Part shown: one piece after another, positions 16,538 to 24,954 of the stretch
Numbering within the stretch: position 1 is the stretch's first letter
Layout: every line of letters begins with the position of its first letter
Assembly (NCBI GenBank): GCA_050176585.1
Contig: JBFXHX010000037.1
Location: 1-35,898 of the forward strand
Direction: 5' to 3'
Source: CAYYWP01 sp050176585
GTDB taxonomy: Bacteria > Desulfobacterota > Binatia > HRBIN30 > CADEER01
Length of the DNA stretch: 35,898 nt
Made by a program: the position numbers and the translations under genes
The notes under the pieces: model-generated
Databases searched by the model: none
What the model saw: the letters and a program-made list of their open reading frames with translations, nothing else
Told to the model about the DNA's origin: nothing

Positions 16538-17272
16538 GTGCGCAGCGCGGTGACACGTTCCGAGGCACAACAACACGGTGCTCAGCCGCTGATCGCCGAC
16601 ATCCTGCGGGACGCGATCCGCCAACGACTGCTCCCGCCTGGCATGGCGCTCGTGCAAGGCGCGCTGGCCGAGGCATTGGGCGTGAGCCGCGTGCCGGTGC
16701 GCGAGGCATTGCACTCATTGGCCGCCGAGGGCCTCGTCGTCTTCGCCGAGGACGGAGCGCATGTCGCCGTCCTCGAGCCGGGCGAAATACACGAGCTCTG
16801 GTCGTTGCGCGCGCTCATCGAGCCGGCGATGGCCGTCGCCATTGCGCAGCACACGGGCGCTCCCGAGCTCGCCCTCCTCTCGCGGCTGGTGGAGAGGATG
16901 GATGCGGCGGAGGGCAGCGATGCCTGGTCGGACCTCAACTTCGCTTTTCATCTCGAGCTCTATCGCACGGCGCGCCTGCCGCATTACGCCGCCACGGCGC
17001 GGCGGATCCTGACCCAGATCGAGCCCTATTCCCGGGTTGCCGTCTCGCGCCTGCAGGGCCAGGGCGCGGCGCAAGCGGAGCACCACGAGATGATCACGGC
17101 GCTCGAGCGCCGCGACGGCGAGGCGCTGCGCGAGGTGCTCGAGCGCCACAGTATCCGCGCTCGCGCGCTGCTGGTCGGGTACGCGGAGAAGCTTCCGGAC
17201 GATGCGGCGCCCAGTCAGCAGACCGCCGATGCGGCGCGGGCCTTTGCGGCGCGGCTGTTCGCGCCCGCGTAG
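16538..17272 (+). CDS. GntR family regulator, FadR subfamily (FCD domain)
   Basis: This 244-residue regulator has an N-terminal winged helix (residues 16-75; ALAEALGVSRVPVREALHSLAAEGLV, the GntR recognition signature shown here in part) and an FCD all-helical effector domain (about 85-235). The FCD metal ligands appear conserved: Asp and His in DLNFAFHLEL, His in AEHHEMI and His in LERHSIRAR. Divergent orientation and the palindrome in the 89-bp gap make it the likely local repressor of the operon, with N-methylhydantoin, N-carbamoylsarcosine or sarcosine as candidate inducers (inference). GTG 16538 has no good ribosome site; GTG 16550 is an alternative and would still keep the DNA-binding domain. 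Confidence 0.88.
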   Translation: MRSAVTRSEAQQHGAQPLIADILRDAIRQRLLPPGMALVQGALAEALGVSRVPVREALHSLAAEGLVVFAEDGAHVAVLEPGEIHELWSLRALIEPAMAVAIAQHTGAPELALLSRLVERMDAAEGSDAWSDLNFAFHLELYRTARLPHYAATARRILTQIEPYSRVAVSRLQGQGAAQAEHHEMITALERRDGEALREVLERHSIRARALLVGYAEKLPDDAAPSQQTADAARAFAARLFAPA

Positions 17273-17314
17273 ACCACGCCCTTCCGTCGCGCGTCGCGCC
17301 GTGCGCGTGGCGCC

Positions 17315-17932
17315 TCACGGGCGCTCGGCCAAGACGAGCGTCCACGGAAAGGCCGTCGTGCAGCGCAGCACCCGAAAGTGCCGACGGACGACGGCGGCGA
17401 AGCGCGTCGTGGACCAATGCTGGACGTGGCCTGGATCGTTGCCCCACGCGGCCACGTTCTTCCCGCGCAGCAGGTTGGCGATGCAGAAATACGGCTCGTT
17501 GGGCACCGTGGCCACGACGTATCGCCGGGTCACTCGCGCGATCTCGGACAGACATTCGTCGGGCGCGTGCAGATGCTCGAGAACTTCGGCTACCAACACG
17601 ACATCGAACGCGCGTTCGGCATAGGGCAACCGGGTCACGTCGCCGCACACGCGCGGCACGCGCGACGGAAATCCGCCGCCATGTCGCAGGGCCGCGGGGT
17701 TACGGTCGGTCCCCGTGAGCTGCACCGCCGGATAGCGGTCGGCGAGTTTCGACAACGTAAACCCCTCGCCGCAGCCGGCGTCGAGCAGCGTCGAGAACTC
17801 CACGTCCCGCAGCAGCTGCAGGAGTCTGGCGTGGAAGCGCGCGATCAGGAACCGCTGCAGCGGGTTGTGCGACGTATGCTTTTTGGCATTGTCCGACAGG
17901 CCGGTCTCGCCGGCCGGAGTCGCGCCATCCAT
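17315..17932 (-). CDS. Class I SAM-dependent methyltransferase
   Basis: A 205-residue protein is predicted from ATG 17932. Motif I DAGCGEG (51-57), the acidic strand-2 end in LTGTDRNPAA, and motif IV/post-IV FDVVLVAEVLEHLHAP mark a Methyltransf_11-type fold. The VLEH-x-(H/D)-x-P loop is common in small-molecule, ubiquinone-type and glycan methyltransferases. The C-terminal VPNEP motif and HVQHWSTTRF are typical of methyltransferases found near glycan-assembly genes. An in-frame start at 18007 exists, but the added residues are low-complexity Ala/Ser/Arg. It lies convergent with the GntR gene (42 bp) and is not obviously part of the catabolic operon. The acceptor is unknown. Confidence 0.75.
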   Translation of the reverse strand: MDGATPAGETGLSDNAKKHTSHNPLQRFLIARFHARLLQLLRDVEFSTLLDAGCGEGFTLSKLADRYPAVQLTGTDRNPAALRHGGGFPSRVPRVCGDVTRLPYAERAFDVVLVAEVLEHLHAPDECLSEIARVTRRYVVATVPNEPYFCIANLLRGKNVAAWGNDPGHVQHWSTTRFAAVVRRHFRVLRCTTAFPWTLVLAERP

Positions 17933-18426
17933 GCGGGTCACCCGGGCCGCCGGCGCGGCGGAGGATGGCGAACGGGCATCAGCAAAGCGCTGGGGGGAGC
18001 CTGGCATCCGCGGTTACCGTCCGGCCCTTCTCCACGAACTGGACCTGCGAGGCAAGCGCGCTCTCGCCGCGGCATCGAGAGCGCGACCGGCGTGCGCGCA
18101 CGGTTCGTTGCGCTTGCAGCGCCTTCGCGGTACAGCGCCGCACCAGCGCATATGACGTCCACCGCCACGCAGCGCGTGTCTGATCCCCGGCGGGCTTTCG
18201 CCTGAAACGACGGACGCGCTCGTGAAGGCGATGGGCGAGCGCTATCACGCGATCGTCACCGATTCCGCGGCTCTTCGCGCGCGACTCCGTATGCGCCACG
18301 ATATCGCTCCACGCGGTGCGCGCGCCGGAGGTACTCCCGCTGCCCCCTGAGCAGACACGCGAATCGCGCCCAGGGCAGCCGTCTGCGGCGACGGACGTGG
18401 CGGCGGGCCGCCATGGGCGAGCAGTG
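17933..18426. other. Divergent intergenic region with a coding-like stretch
   Basis: This is the upstream region of two divergent genes. Nothing is certain here. From about 18165 to 18350 (+ strand, ending TGA 18348-18350) one frame reads as protein-like (IPGGLSPETTDALVKAM, then YHAIVTDSAALRARL) but has a stop shortly upstream and no clear start. It may be the tail of a decayed gene. No convincing promoter was identified. Confidence 0.3.
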
Positions 18427-20100
18427 ATGACGTCCGGATTGCTCGTCGCGAGCTTGCTCGCGCTGTTTGGCCCCGATCTCGTCGCGCACGTGCGGTACGC
18501 CGCCGACTTCTGGCACTTCAGCCAGGACGCCCAACAGCAGACGTGGCCGTTCCTGCGCGCCGCCGATCCGCAGCTGTTCCGCGGCGACTACATCGCCGAC
18601 TTCTACCTGGCGCATTTCCCGATCGGCTACCGATTCCTCTACGAGCTGAGCGCTCCCGTGCTGGATCCGCGACTGCTCGGCAAAGTGCTGCCCTATGTCG
18701 AGCTGGCCGTAGTGCTGTACGCGCTGATCACGGCCACGTGGAGCCTCGCGGGCCCAGCGGCGGCATGGGGCACCGGAGCAATCGCGCTCGGTGCCGACAT
18801 CTACCTGAGCAGGATGGGCGGCGGCTTGCCGCGGTCCTTCGCGTTTCCGCTGGCCGCGTTGGCAGTGTTGGCGCTGGTGCGCGGCAAGCCGACGATGCTG
18901 CTGGTCCTGACCGTGGTCGCTACCGCATTTTACTATCCGACGGCACTGCTGCTCGGCGTCACAACGGCTGCATACCTGTGGGCATTGCCGGCGCCCTGGC
19001 GGGGGGAGGCGGAGACATGGTCTCTCCGGCGCCGCGTGGGTGCCGTTGGTGCGGCGGCCGCGGTGGTGATGATGCTGGCGCTGCCGCCCTGGTTGGCGGG
19101 CCGCCCGTTCGGTCCGCCGCTCCGGCCGGTGGATGCGCCGGCATATCCCGAGATGACGCTGGGCGGGCGATATGCGCCGGCCGATCTGCCGACGCCAGGA
19201 GCGCTCCGGGCCGTGGCGGTGGAGCGCGCCGCGCGGCCGCTCGTCGTACACGGGCGGCCCTGGATTCCCGACCTCTACATGGTTCCGAAAGACGCGGTGA
19301 AAAAGCAGCTGTTGACCGGCGCCGTCGCCGGCGCTGTGATCGCCAGCTACGTATGGTTGTTCGCCGTGAACGTCGGCGCGCGGCGCTTGTTGCCCCTGAT
19401 ACTGTCGGCGTTTGTGCTGTACGAGCTGTCGCTGCTGGCATCGCCGTATCTGTACATCCCCGAGCGCTACATCGTGTACAGCTTGCCATTGCTGACGCCC
19501 GTGATCGTGCCCGCGGCGATCGCGTGCGCGATGCGTCGGCGCGCACACAGCCGGGCGGCATGCACCGCCGCGGGCGCCGTGGTGGTTGCGCTGGTCGCTC
19601 TAGTCATCGTCGCGATCGGTGGGCGCGGGTTGCGACACAGCGGCATCGACGTCGCCATTCCGCCTGCACACCGGCCGCTGTACGCATTTCTCGCAACACT
19701 TCCGCCCGATGCGTTGATCGCCGGCTGGCCGGACCGCGTCCTCGACGCCGTGCCGTACGCGAGCGCGAGAAAGATCCTGGTCGGCTACGAGATCCACCAA
19801 GCCATGCACAAGCGCTACGCCGAGGAGATGCGCCGGCGCATGCAGGCGCTCATCACCGCGTACTTCGCGCGCGATCCGACCGTTCTGCGGCAGTTGCGTG
19901 ACGAGTTCGGCGTCACGCACTTGCTCGTAAACCGCGCCCATTACACCAGGCCGCCGACGTACTTCGCTCCGTTTGGCGGCATGATCGTCAGTGCCGCGGT
20001 CAGCTCCCGCGGGCGGCCTGCCGCGGTGCGCGAGTCGGAGCGCGCCGCCGTCTTCGCGGAAGGGCCGTTCATCGTGCTCGACCTCCGCCGGCTGGGGTGA
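18427..20100 (+). CDS. Polytopic membrane protein, possible glycosyltransferase, function unknown
   Basis: About 557 residues are predicted from ATG 18427 (a GTG at 18316 would add a polar, Pro-rich leader). There are roughly ten hydrophobic helices, with an early luminal-type loop DFWHFSQDAQQQTWPFLR and later YIPERYIVYSLPLL; the last ~160 residues are soluble (LPPDALIAGWPDRVLDAVPY, ILVGYEIHQAMHKRY). The topology (many TMs, charged first loop, soluble C-terminus) resembles GT-C enzymes and related exopolysaccharide or lipid-linked sugar proteins. I do not recognise a named family and see no certain catalytic Asp motif. It converges with the next membrane protein, from which it is separated by 72 bp. 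Confidence 0.6.
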   Translation: MTSGLLVASLLALFGPDLVAHVRYAADFWHFSQDAQQQTWPFLRAADPQLFRGDYIADFYLAHFPIGYRFLYELSAPVLDPRLLGKVLPYVELAVVLYALITATWSLAGPAAAWGTGAIALGADIYLSRMGGGLPRSFAFPLAALAVLALVRGKPTMLLVLTVVATAFYYPTALLLGVTTAAYLWALPAPWRGEAETWSLRRRVGAVGAAAAVVMMLALPPWLAGRPFGPPLRPVDAPAYPEMTLGGRYAPADLPTPGALRAVAVERAARPLVVHGRPWIPDLYMVPKDAVKKQLLTGAVAGAVIASYVWLFAVNVGARRLLPLILSAFVLYELSLLASPYLYIPERYIVYSLPLLTPVIVPAAIACAMRRRAHSRAACTAAGAVVVALVALVIVAIGGRGLRHSGIDVAIPPAHRPLYAFLATLPPDALIAGWPDRVLDAVPYASARKILVGYEIHQAMHKRYAEEMRRRMQALITAYFARDPTVLRQLRDEFGVTHLLVNRAHYTRPPTYFAPFGGMIVSAAVSSRGRPAAVRESERAAVFAEGPFIVLDLRRLG

Positions 20101-20172
20101 TCAGCACACCGATGCCGAGCGCGCTGCCGGGCCGCTACACACGCGAGTTCTCCCGGCGCGCCTGAAGCGGCG

Positions 20173-21840
20173 TCACGGGGCGGGCACCTGTTTTTCGCGC
20201 ATGTCGCGGAAGCATAGGGCTGGAGCGCCCGCGTTCAACGACGCGGGATCGACCGGCGGGCGGGCGCGCAACGCGATCGGCCCGAAGCTTCCGATCGGCG
20301 CATACTGCGCGAGCACGTATTGCATGACGAGGTGCGAGTAGGTCGCGAAGCGGCGCTCCGGCCGGCCGTCCAGCGTGTATGACCCGTCGCCGATCGCGAG
20401 CGCTGGGCGCTGTCGCCGCACGGTATCGATCCACCGGCGCTGATCGAGGTCCGTGCTGAAAAATCCCGGGGACCAGACCGGCTGGCCGCCGGCGAACTTG
20501 CGATCGGCGAAGTAATAGACGCCGATCCACGGCGGCAGGGCGATCAGGTGATCGGTCGGTTCCGTGCAGCGGCGCACGTACTCGATGGCCCCTAGCAGCG
20601 GATCGTCGGGGTGAGTCGCAGCGAGATGATCGACGAGCGCGCTGCGTGGCATGCCGTGCTGCGAGAATGCCGCGAGACCGCGTCCGGCCTGCCTGCTCGG
20701 CCAGCCGCCGACGCGGACCGCGCCCCAGGCCGCTACGCCGAGCGCAATCGCCAGCGCCGCGGTGCCGACGAGAGCGGGACGGGAGGCGGCGAACAGCGTG
20801 CGGCCGCGGGGCCACGCGCGACCGGCGAGCCAGGCCAGCAGGACGAAACAGATCGGAATCGACTGCAGCAGATGCGAGTACCCGGACCGATGCGCGGCGT
20901 GCAGCAGGACCGCCTGAGCGAGAGCGGCGGTGCAGACGACCTTGCGCCACGCGCGGTGTTCGCCAGGGGTGTGCAATCCCGCGGCCGCCACGACCGCGAT
21001 GAGCGGCAACGAGTAGAAGCAGAGGTACAGCAATGCCAGCGCGTTGCCCGGCGCAAGCAACGGGGCGCTCCAGTCGAAGCGCGGGAATGGCAACGACATC
21101 GCCGCCGCATGGCGGGGCGCATTCGAAAAGGTGTCGAGCAAGTAATTGTCGATTCCGCCCCGCACCGCCAGCCAGACGAGCCACGGGGAGGCGAACAGCG
21201 CTGCGTATCCGCACAGCCGGACGACTTGCAGCAGGCGCGCGCGCGCGGGCGCGGGTTCGGTCGCGATGGTGACAACCGCGGCGAGCGCCGCGTAGGCGCC
21301 GAAGTCGATCCGGAACAATCCCGTCAGCGTCACGGCCGCAGCGAGCCAAGCCAGCGAGGCCCGCCCGGGCCGGTCGATGTAGCGCCACGACGCGCCCAGG
21401 CAGAGGACCGGTCCGAGCATCACGTAGTACTTGAACAACCGGGGGGCGAGCATGAGGGAGACGAACAGGAGCGCTGCGGCGATCGGCAGGCGACCGCTCG
21501 CCAGCCACATGTACCGAAACAACATCGCGTAGGCGGCGGTATACGCGACGGTGACCAACAGCAGCTCCGACAGCGTCCGCTCGCCGAGGAGGAGCTGTGC
21601 CAGCGCGCTCGGATAGTACCGCAGCGGGCCAAAGTCCGTACGCCAGTCGATGAAGGGGTGCTCGCCGCGCAGGATTTGATTCGCGCCGCCGAGTTGGTGC
21701 AGCCAGTCGTTGTCCCGGAGCATCCACTCGGGCAGCGGCCAGCGCAGCGCCATCCACGCACACGCGAACAGCCCTGCGACAACCACGGGCAGGGCGGTGG
21801 GCGCGCGCGACGCCAGCCGGGGCGAGGACGGCTGCGCCAT
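20173..21840 (-). CDS. Polytopic membrane protein, GT-C-like, function unknown
   Basis: About 555 residues are predicted from ATG 21840 (GTG 21873 is an alternative). After one N-terminal helix comes an acidic extracytoplasmic loop (MLRDNDWLHQLGGANQIL, then HPFIDWRTDFGPL) of the kind that holds the catalytic Asp in GT-C transferases. About nine further helices and a soluble 170-residue C-terminus follow, with WIGVYYFADRKFAGGQPVWSPG. 'Polytopic membrane protein with GT-C-like layout' is what the sequence supports; donor and acceptor are unknown. No operon partner is seen on its strand. Confidence 0.6.
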   Translation of the reverse strand: MAQPSSPRLASRAPTALPVVVAGLFACAWMALRWPLPEWMLRDNDWLHQLGGANQILRGEHPFIDWRTDFGPLRYYPSALAQLLLGERTLSELLLVTVAYTAAYAMLFRYMWLASGRLPIAAALLFVSLMLAPRLFKYYVMLGPVLCLGASWRYIDRPGRASLAWLAAAVTLTGLFRIDFGAYAALAAVVTIATEPAPARARLLQVVRLCGYAALFASPWLVWLAVRGGIDNYLLDTFSNAPRHAAAMSLPFPRFDWSAPLLAPGNALALLYLCFYSLPLIAVVAAAGLHTPGEHRAWRKVVCTAALAQAVLLHAAHRSGYSHLLQSIPICFVLLAWLAGRAWPRGRTLFAASRPALVGTAALAIALGVAAWGAVRVGGWPSRQAGRGLAAFSQHGMPRSALVDHLAATHPDDPLLGAIEYVRRCTEPTDHLIALPPWIGVYYFADRKFAGGQPVWSPGFFSTDLDQRRWIDTVRRQRPALAIGDGSYTLDGRPERRFATYSHLVMQYVLAQYAPIGSFGPIALRARPPVDPASLNAGAPALCFRDMREKQVPAP

Positions 21841-22397
21841 CACGGGGCGAGGCCGAGGCGCCACCGGTAGCACTGCCGACGGACGGCGTGCGCTGTGCGG
21901 CGACGAGCGCCGCCGGCGGCCGCCGGCTGACCGCCCACATCCGCAGCGAACACGGCGTTCATGCCGACCTCATCACCCCGCAGGTCCGGCGCCGATAGCC
22001 ATTACCGGGACCATGGCGCGACTCGCGTGCCAGCGCTAGCGCGCCGATGACTGCGGTACAATCACCCACACGGGTGTGCGCGCGCGCTGCGGCAGGGGCG
22101 AGTGGCGCGCGGCGCTCACGGCAGCGGTGGCGTTAAGCGGCTAGTGCCCCGGAGGGCGAAGCGGATCGCGCCAGAGATCACCGGCGCGGCACAGGGCACT
22201 GAGATGGCCGGCGCCGGACCGCACCGCCCATTGGGGGATACTTCATCACCGGCGCCGCAGGGCGCGCGGCGCCGGTATTCTAGGGTGTCCGAGCGCGCCG
22301 ATGGGAAGACCGGGTACTCCACTGGCGGCACCAGTTGCCGGGCTGGCGCCGCCCGGGATCGTCGAACAGCGAACTTCCGCGGCGACGCTTGCGCGGG
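21841..22397. other. 557-bp intergenic region, GC-rich inverted repeats, no supported gene
   Basis: Open frames cross this stretch, but none shows a start with ribosome site or family-like sequence. A TACAAT hexamer near 22057 precedes a small CACCC/GGGTG hairpin, without a matching -35 box. The only strong structure is the hairpin at 22248-22276. Confidence 0.4.
22248..22276 (-). terminator. 10-bp perfect GC hairpin downstream of the glycine-zipper gene
   Basis: ACCGGCGCCG (22248-22257) and CGGCGCCGGT (22267-22276) pair perfectly around a 9-nt loop, about 120 nt beyond the stop of the minus-strand gene at 22398. There is no U-tract. It is a plausible 3'-end structure or protein-binding palindrome. 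Confidence 0.35.
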
Positions 22398-22922
22398 TCA
22401 AGAGCGCGGCGGGTTGGATTCGCCAGTCGAGGAGATGTCGTCCGCGCCGCGGTTCTTGAAGATCTCCTTCGCGCGCGACACCTCATCGCGGTTCTCGGTG
22501 TGCACGGACAGCAGGATGTTGCCGTCCTTCACCTTGCCCTCGTAGCGCTTCGCTTCGTATTCCGGGATGCCGAGGCCGACGAGCGCGCCGGTTACCCCGC
22601 CCGCCGCGGCGCCGACCGCTGCGCCGCCGAGCGCGGCCATAATCGGTCCGGCGGCGATGAACGGGCCGAGACCCGGGATGGCCAGCGTTCCGATGCCCGC
22701 GAGCCAGCCGAGTGTGCCGCCGAGCAAACCGCCGGCGCCGGCGCCGACCGCCGCGCCTTCGGGCGCCTTTGTGGCCTGCTCATGCGCGAAGTCGCGGGAC
22801 GTATCCTTGTCCGGAAACAATGCCGAGATGTCGTTGCTCGAAAAGCCGGCCGCTTTCAGATCGGAAACGATCGAAGCGGCGCGGTCTCGCGAGTCGACGA
22901 TGCACAGTACTGACGTTGCCAT
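22398..22922 (-). CDS. Glycine-zipper stress-type membrane-associated protein
   Basis: This is a 174-residue protein. The N-terminus (1-35, LCIVDSRDRAASIVSDLKAAGFSSNDISALFPD) resembles the small alpha/beta domain of general-stress proteins (YflT/GSP17M-like). The centre (about 55-118) is two Gly/Ala-rich hydrophobic stretches with GxxxG spacing (AVGAGAGGLLGGTLGWL, AAVGAAAGGVTGALVG), a glycine zipper able to sit in or on a membrane. The C-terminus repeats the soluble theme (ILLSVHTENRDEVSRAKEIF). A perfect AGGAGG precedes ATG 22922, only 24 nt after the BON gene stop, so the two form an operon. I do not know a demonstrated function; an envelope/osmotic stress role is inferred from the company it keeps. 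Confidence 0.65.
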   Translation of the reverse strand: MATSVLCIVDSRDRAASIVSDLKAAGFSSNDISALFPDKDTSRDFAHEQATKAPEGAAVGAGAGGLLGGTLGWLAGIGTLAIPGLGPFIAAGPIMAALGGAAVGAAAGGVTGALVGLGIPEYEAKRYEGKVKDGNILLSVHTENRDEVSRAKEIFKNRGADDISSTGESNPPRS

Positions 22923-22946
22923 GCAAACCTCCTGTGAATTGATCGC

Positions 22947-23366
22947 TCAATCGGTGTCGACCTCGAGCTGATCGTTGACCTTCTTCACGCCGGCGACTTG
23001 CTGCGCCTTGGCATTGATTGCGGCTTTTTCCGCGGCGCTGTCGACCGGGCCGCGCAGCGTCACCACGCCGTCCTTGGTGATGATCTTCACGTTGTGCGCG
23101 TTGGTGGACAGCGAATCGTCGTCTACGACCGCCTTGCGAATGTTCGCGGTGATCTGCCGATCGGCTTCGGACTCACCTTGGTCGAAAACGGTCATCGTGT
23201 CGCCGCCCTTGTCGCGGGCGTTCTTGCCCGTGTTTTCGGGATCGGCGGCAGCCACGCCCGAGCCCGCGTCGCGGCCGCTCTTCGCGTCGGGCTCCGTGGC
23301 CGCAGCCGGGCCGGCGCAGAGCGCCAGCAGCACTGCGAGACGAAGCGACCCTTTGACGTAGTTCAT
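22947..23366 (-). CDS. Exported BON-domain protein (OsmY-like)
   Basis: A 139-residue protein is predicted from ATG 23366, preceded by an AGAGGAAG ribosome site. Residues 1-24 are a signal peptide (LRLAVLLALCAGPAAA). A low-complexity Asp/Gly/Lys spacer follows to about residue 60. The last ~75 residues form one BON domain with its conserved Gly in KDGVVTLRGPVDSAAEKAAI and the closing GVKKVNDQLEV. BON domains bind phospholipid or envelope surfaces and occur in OsmY and related periplasmic stress proteins. It is the first gene of a two-gene unit with the glycine-zipper protein. Confidence 0.85.
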   Translation of the reverse strand: MNYVKGSLRLAVLLALCAGPAAATEPDAKSGRDAGSGVAAADPENTGKNARDKGGDTMTVFDQGESEADRQITANIRKAVVDDDSLSTNAHNVKIITKDGVVTLRGPVDSAAEKAAINAKAQQVAGVKKVNDQLEVDTD

Positions 23367-23644
23367 CTCTTCCTCTCTGCCCCGATGCGTTGCCCGCGCC
23401 ATTGCGGGTGGAACCATCGGGAGGCGGCGGAGTCAGCAGCCAGAACCACGCCAACCGTGGGTCAGCGGCATTTTTCGACGCGTGCGACCCGCGCGCGGTG
23501 AATCTTACACGCGAACGGCTGGCCTTCGTGAGAATCTGCAGGTGGCTCGCGTCGCGGCGGCAAATCGAACGCGCTTCTCTGCTGCACCGGCGCGCCCTTT
23601 CATCTGGCGCCCGCATTAGGCATGCATGAAGGCAGGAGTACGGG

Positions 23645-24058
23645 ATGTCGGCCAGGGCTGTCGTCTGCTTTATCGCCTTCGGGGCCGTGGCGGTGGGATG
23701 CACGACCACCGCGGCGGAGCATCAAAAGAGCCTCGGCTCCACCGCCGAGCGGGAGATGACGCTCGGAGTCGTTCAGAAAGAGATCCGCGCCGGCCTCAGC
23801 GAGGACCAGGTCATCACCGCGCTCGGCTCGCCGAACATCGTCACGCGCGATGGAGAAGGCCGTGAGACCTGGGTCTACGACAAAGTGGCCACCGAGGCGT
23901 CCTATTCGCGCAGCGCGACCTACGGGACGATCCTGATTCTCGGCGGCAGCAATTCCGCGGGGGCGACCGCGACCACCCAGCGTACGTTGACCGTCGTGAT
24001 CAAGTTCGACGGCAACCGGCTGGTCGACAGCTTCTCGTATCACTCCAGTAAGTTCTGA
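23645..24058 (+). CDS. SmpA/BamE-like outer-membrane lipoprotein
   Basis: This is a 137-residue protein. The signal peptide ends in the lipobox-like VAVGC (Cys19). The mature part carries the SmpA/OmlA (BamE-like) pattern: VQKEIRAGLSEDQVITALGS followed by P-x-IV and, after a charged turn, RETWVYDK. The 'G-x-s/t-x-x-q/e-V-x-x-x-L-G-x-P' element is the family hallmark. A second half with a Ser/Gly/Thr-rich loop and TLTVVIKFDGNRLVDSFSY completes the beta strands. AGGAG lies 6 nt before ATG 23645. It overlaps the next lipoprotein gene by 1 nt (TGATG), so the two are coupled. It need not be the true BAM-complex BamE, because many paralogs share this fold. Confidence 0.7.
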   Translation: MSARAVVCFIAFGAVAVGCTTTAAEHQKSLGSTAEREMTLGVVQKEIRAGLSEDQVITALGSPNIVTRDGEGRETWVYDKVATEASYSRSATYGTILILGGSNSAGATATTQRTLTVVIKFDGNRLVDSFSYHSSKF

Positions 24059-24612
24059 TGCCGCTCGTACGCCGCTTGTACGCTGCGCTGGTTCTCCTGA
24101 CGGCGTTGGCCGCGAGCTGTGCGCCGCCCGTCAAGCCGCCGCAGACCCAGCTCGAGATACGCGAATACCAGACTCGCGCCTTCGAGACGGCAAGCACCCA
24201 GCAAGTCCTGAAAGCGATGTTCAACGTCCTGCAGGACGAGGGCTATGTGGTCAAAAACGCCGTGGTCGAGCTGGGGTTGATCACCGCATCCAAGGAAATC
24301 GATCTGGCGCCCGGACGCTCGGGCGAGGGGGCGTTCGGCGGCATCGGCGGGGTGATCATCGGCGGCGGCGGACCCGGTGGGGTCATCATCGGCTCACCGG
24401 GCCACTCGTCGTTCCGGAAGACGGAAGTGCGGGACTTCACCGGCAACGTCAGCACGGCGGGGCAGCAAACCCGAGTGCGGGTCAGCTTTCAGCGGAAGGT
24501 GCTCGACAACCGCGGCCAGACGGTCGAGGTGGAGCCGATGGACGACCTGCAGTTCTACCAGGACTTTTTTGCCCGCATGGACAAGAGCTTGTTTCTGCAG
24601 CAGCAGCTCTGA
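24058..24612 (+). CDS. Lipoprotein of unknown function with Gly-rich loop
   Basis: This is a 184-residue protein. The signal peptide ends with LAASC, so Cys21 would be lipidated. The mature part begins with a TQLEIREYQTRAFETAS segment and a helix-strand unit (VLKAMFNVLQDEGYVVKNAV) seen in several proteobacterial lipoproteins of unknown role. Next come a Gly/Ile-rich insert (GGIGGVIIGGGGPGG, about 91-112) and a strand-rich C-terminus (TRVRVSFQRKVLDNRGQTVE). It shares an operon with the BamE-like lipoprotein, so an outer-membrane or envelope-maintenance role is the natural guess. The family is recognised only loosely and I would not name it. Confidence 0.65.
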   Translation: MPLVRRLYAALVLLTALAASCAPPVKPPQTQLEIREYQTRAFETASTQQVLKAMFNVLQDEGYVVKNAVVELGLITASKEIDLAPGRSGEGAFGGIGGVIIGGGGPGGVIIGSPGHSSFRKTEVRDFTGNVSTAGQQTRVRVSFQRKVLDNRGQTVEVEPMDDLQFYQDFFARMDKSLFLQQQL

Positions 24613-24735
24613 CACAAACCGCACCGGGGGCGGTGGCGTACCGATCCCGATGTTCCCGCCACGGCAAGAACCGATGATGACGAGCGGGAGGTGCGCCGGG
24701 CGACGGCGCAATCGCCGCACGGCATAGTGGCCCGC

Positions 24736-24818
24736 CTGGAGGGCGCCGTTCCGTGGGCGCCTGTTGGATGGGGCCGGGCTCTCTCTCCCATACGGGCCGA
24801 CGGAGCGGCGCCCTCCAG
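24736..24818. repeat. Long imperfect inverted repeat (19-bp arms, one mismatch)
   Basis: Arms at 24736-24754 (starting CTGGAGGGCGCCG) and 24800-24818 (ending CGGCGCCCTCCAG) pair with one mismatch. The 45-nt interior contains a smaller ATGGG/CCCAT pairing. The element lies in the 342-bp gap between the lipoprotein pair and the YihY gene, where no gene is visible. It could be a terminator, a structured leader RNA, or a short palindromic repeat element. Confidence 0.55.
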
Positions 24819-24954
24819 TGTGCACCACGCGAGCATGTACAACTCCCCCACGTGCGGCCGTTCCTTGCGCGTGAGCGACAAGCGCTACGCGCCGGCGGGT
24901 CATGCGGGTGGTTCAACACTCCGTTGCGGCTGACCGACTTTGGAAATCTCGCCA

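Noticed and set aside
12525..16553. Very long open frame on the plus strand opposite the hydantoinase fusion
   Set aside because: It is an antisense shadow caused by high GC at third positions. Its composition is Arg/Asp/His/Val-rich with no domain, and the minus-strand gene is unmistakable.
22102..22545. Plus-strand open frame in the 21.8-22.4 kb gap
   Set aside because: It runs into the opposite strand of the glycine-zipper gene, has no ribosome site, and is Arg/Gly/Ala-rich without domain features.
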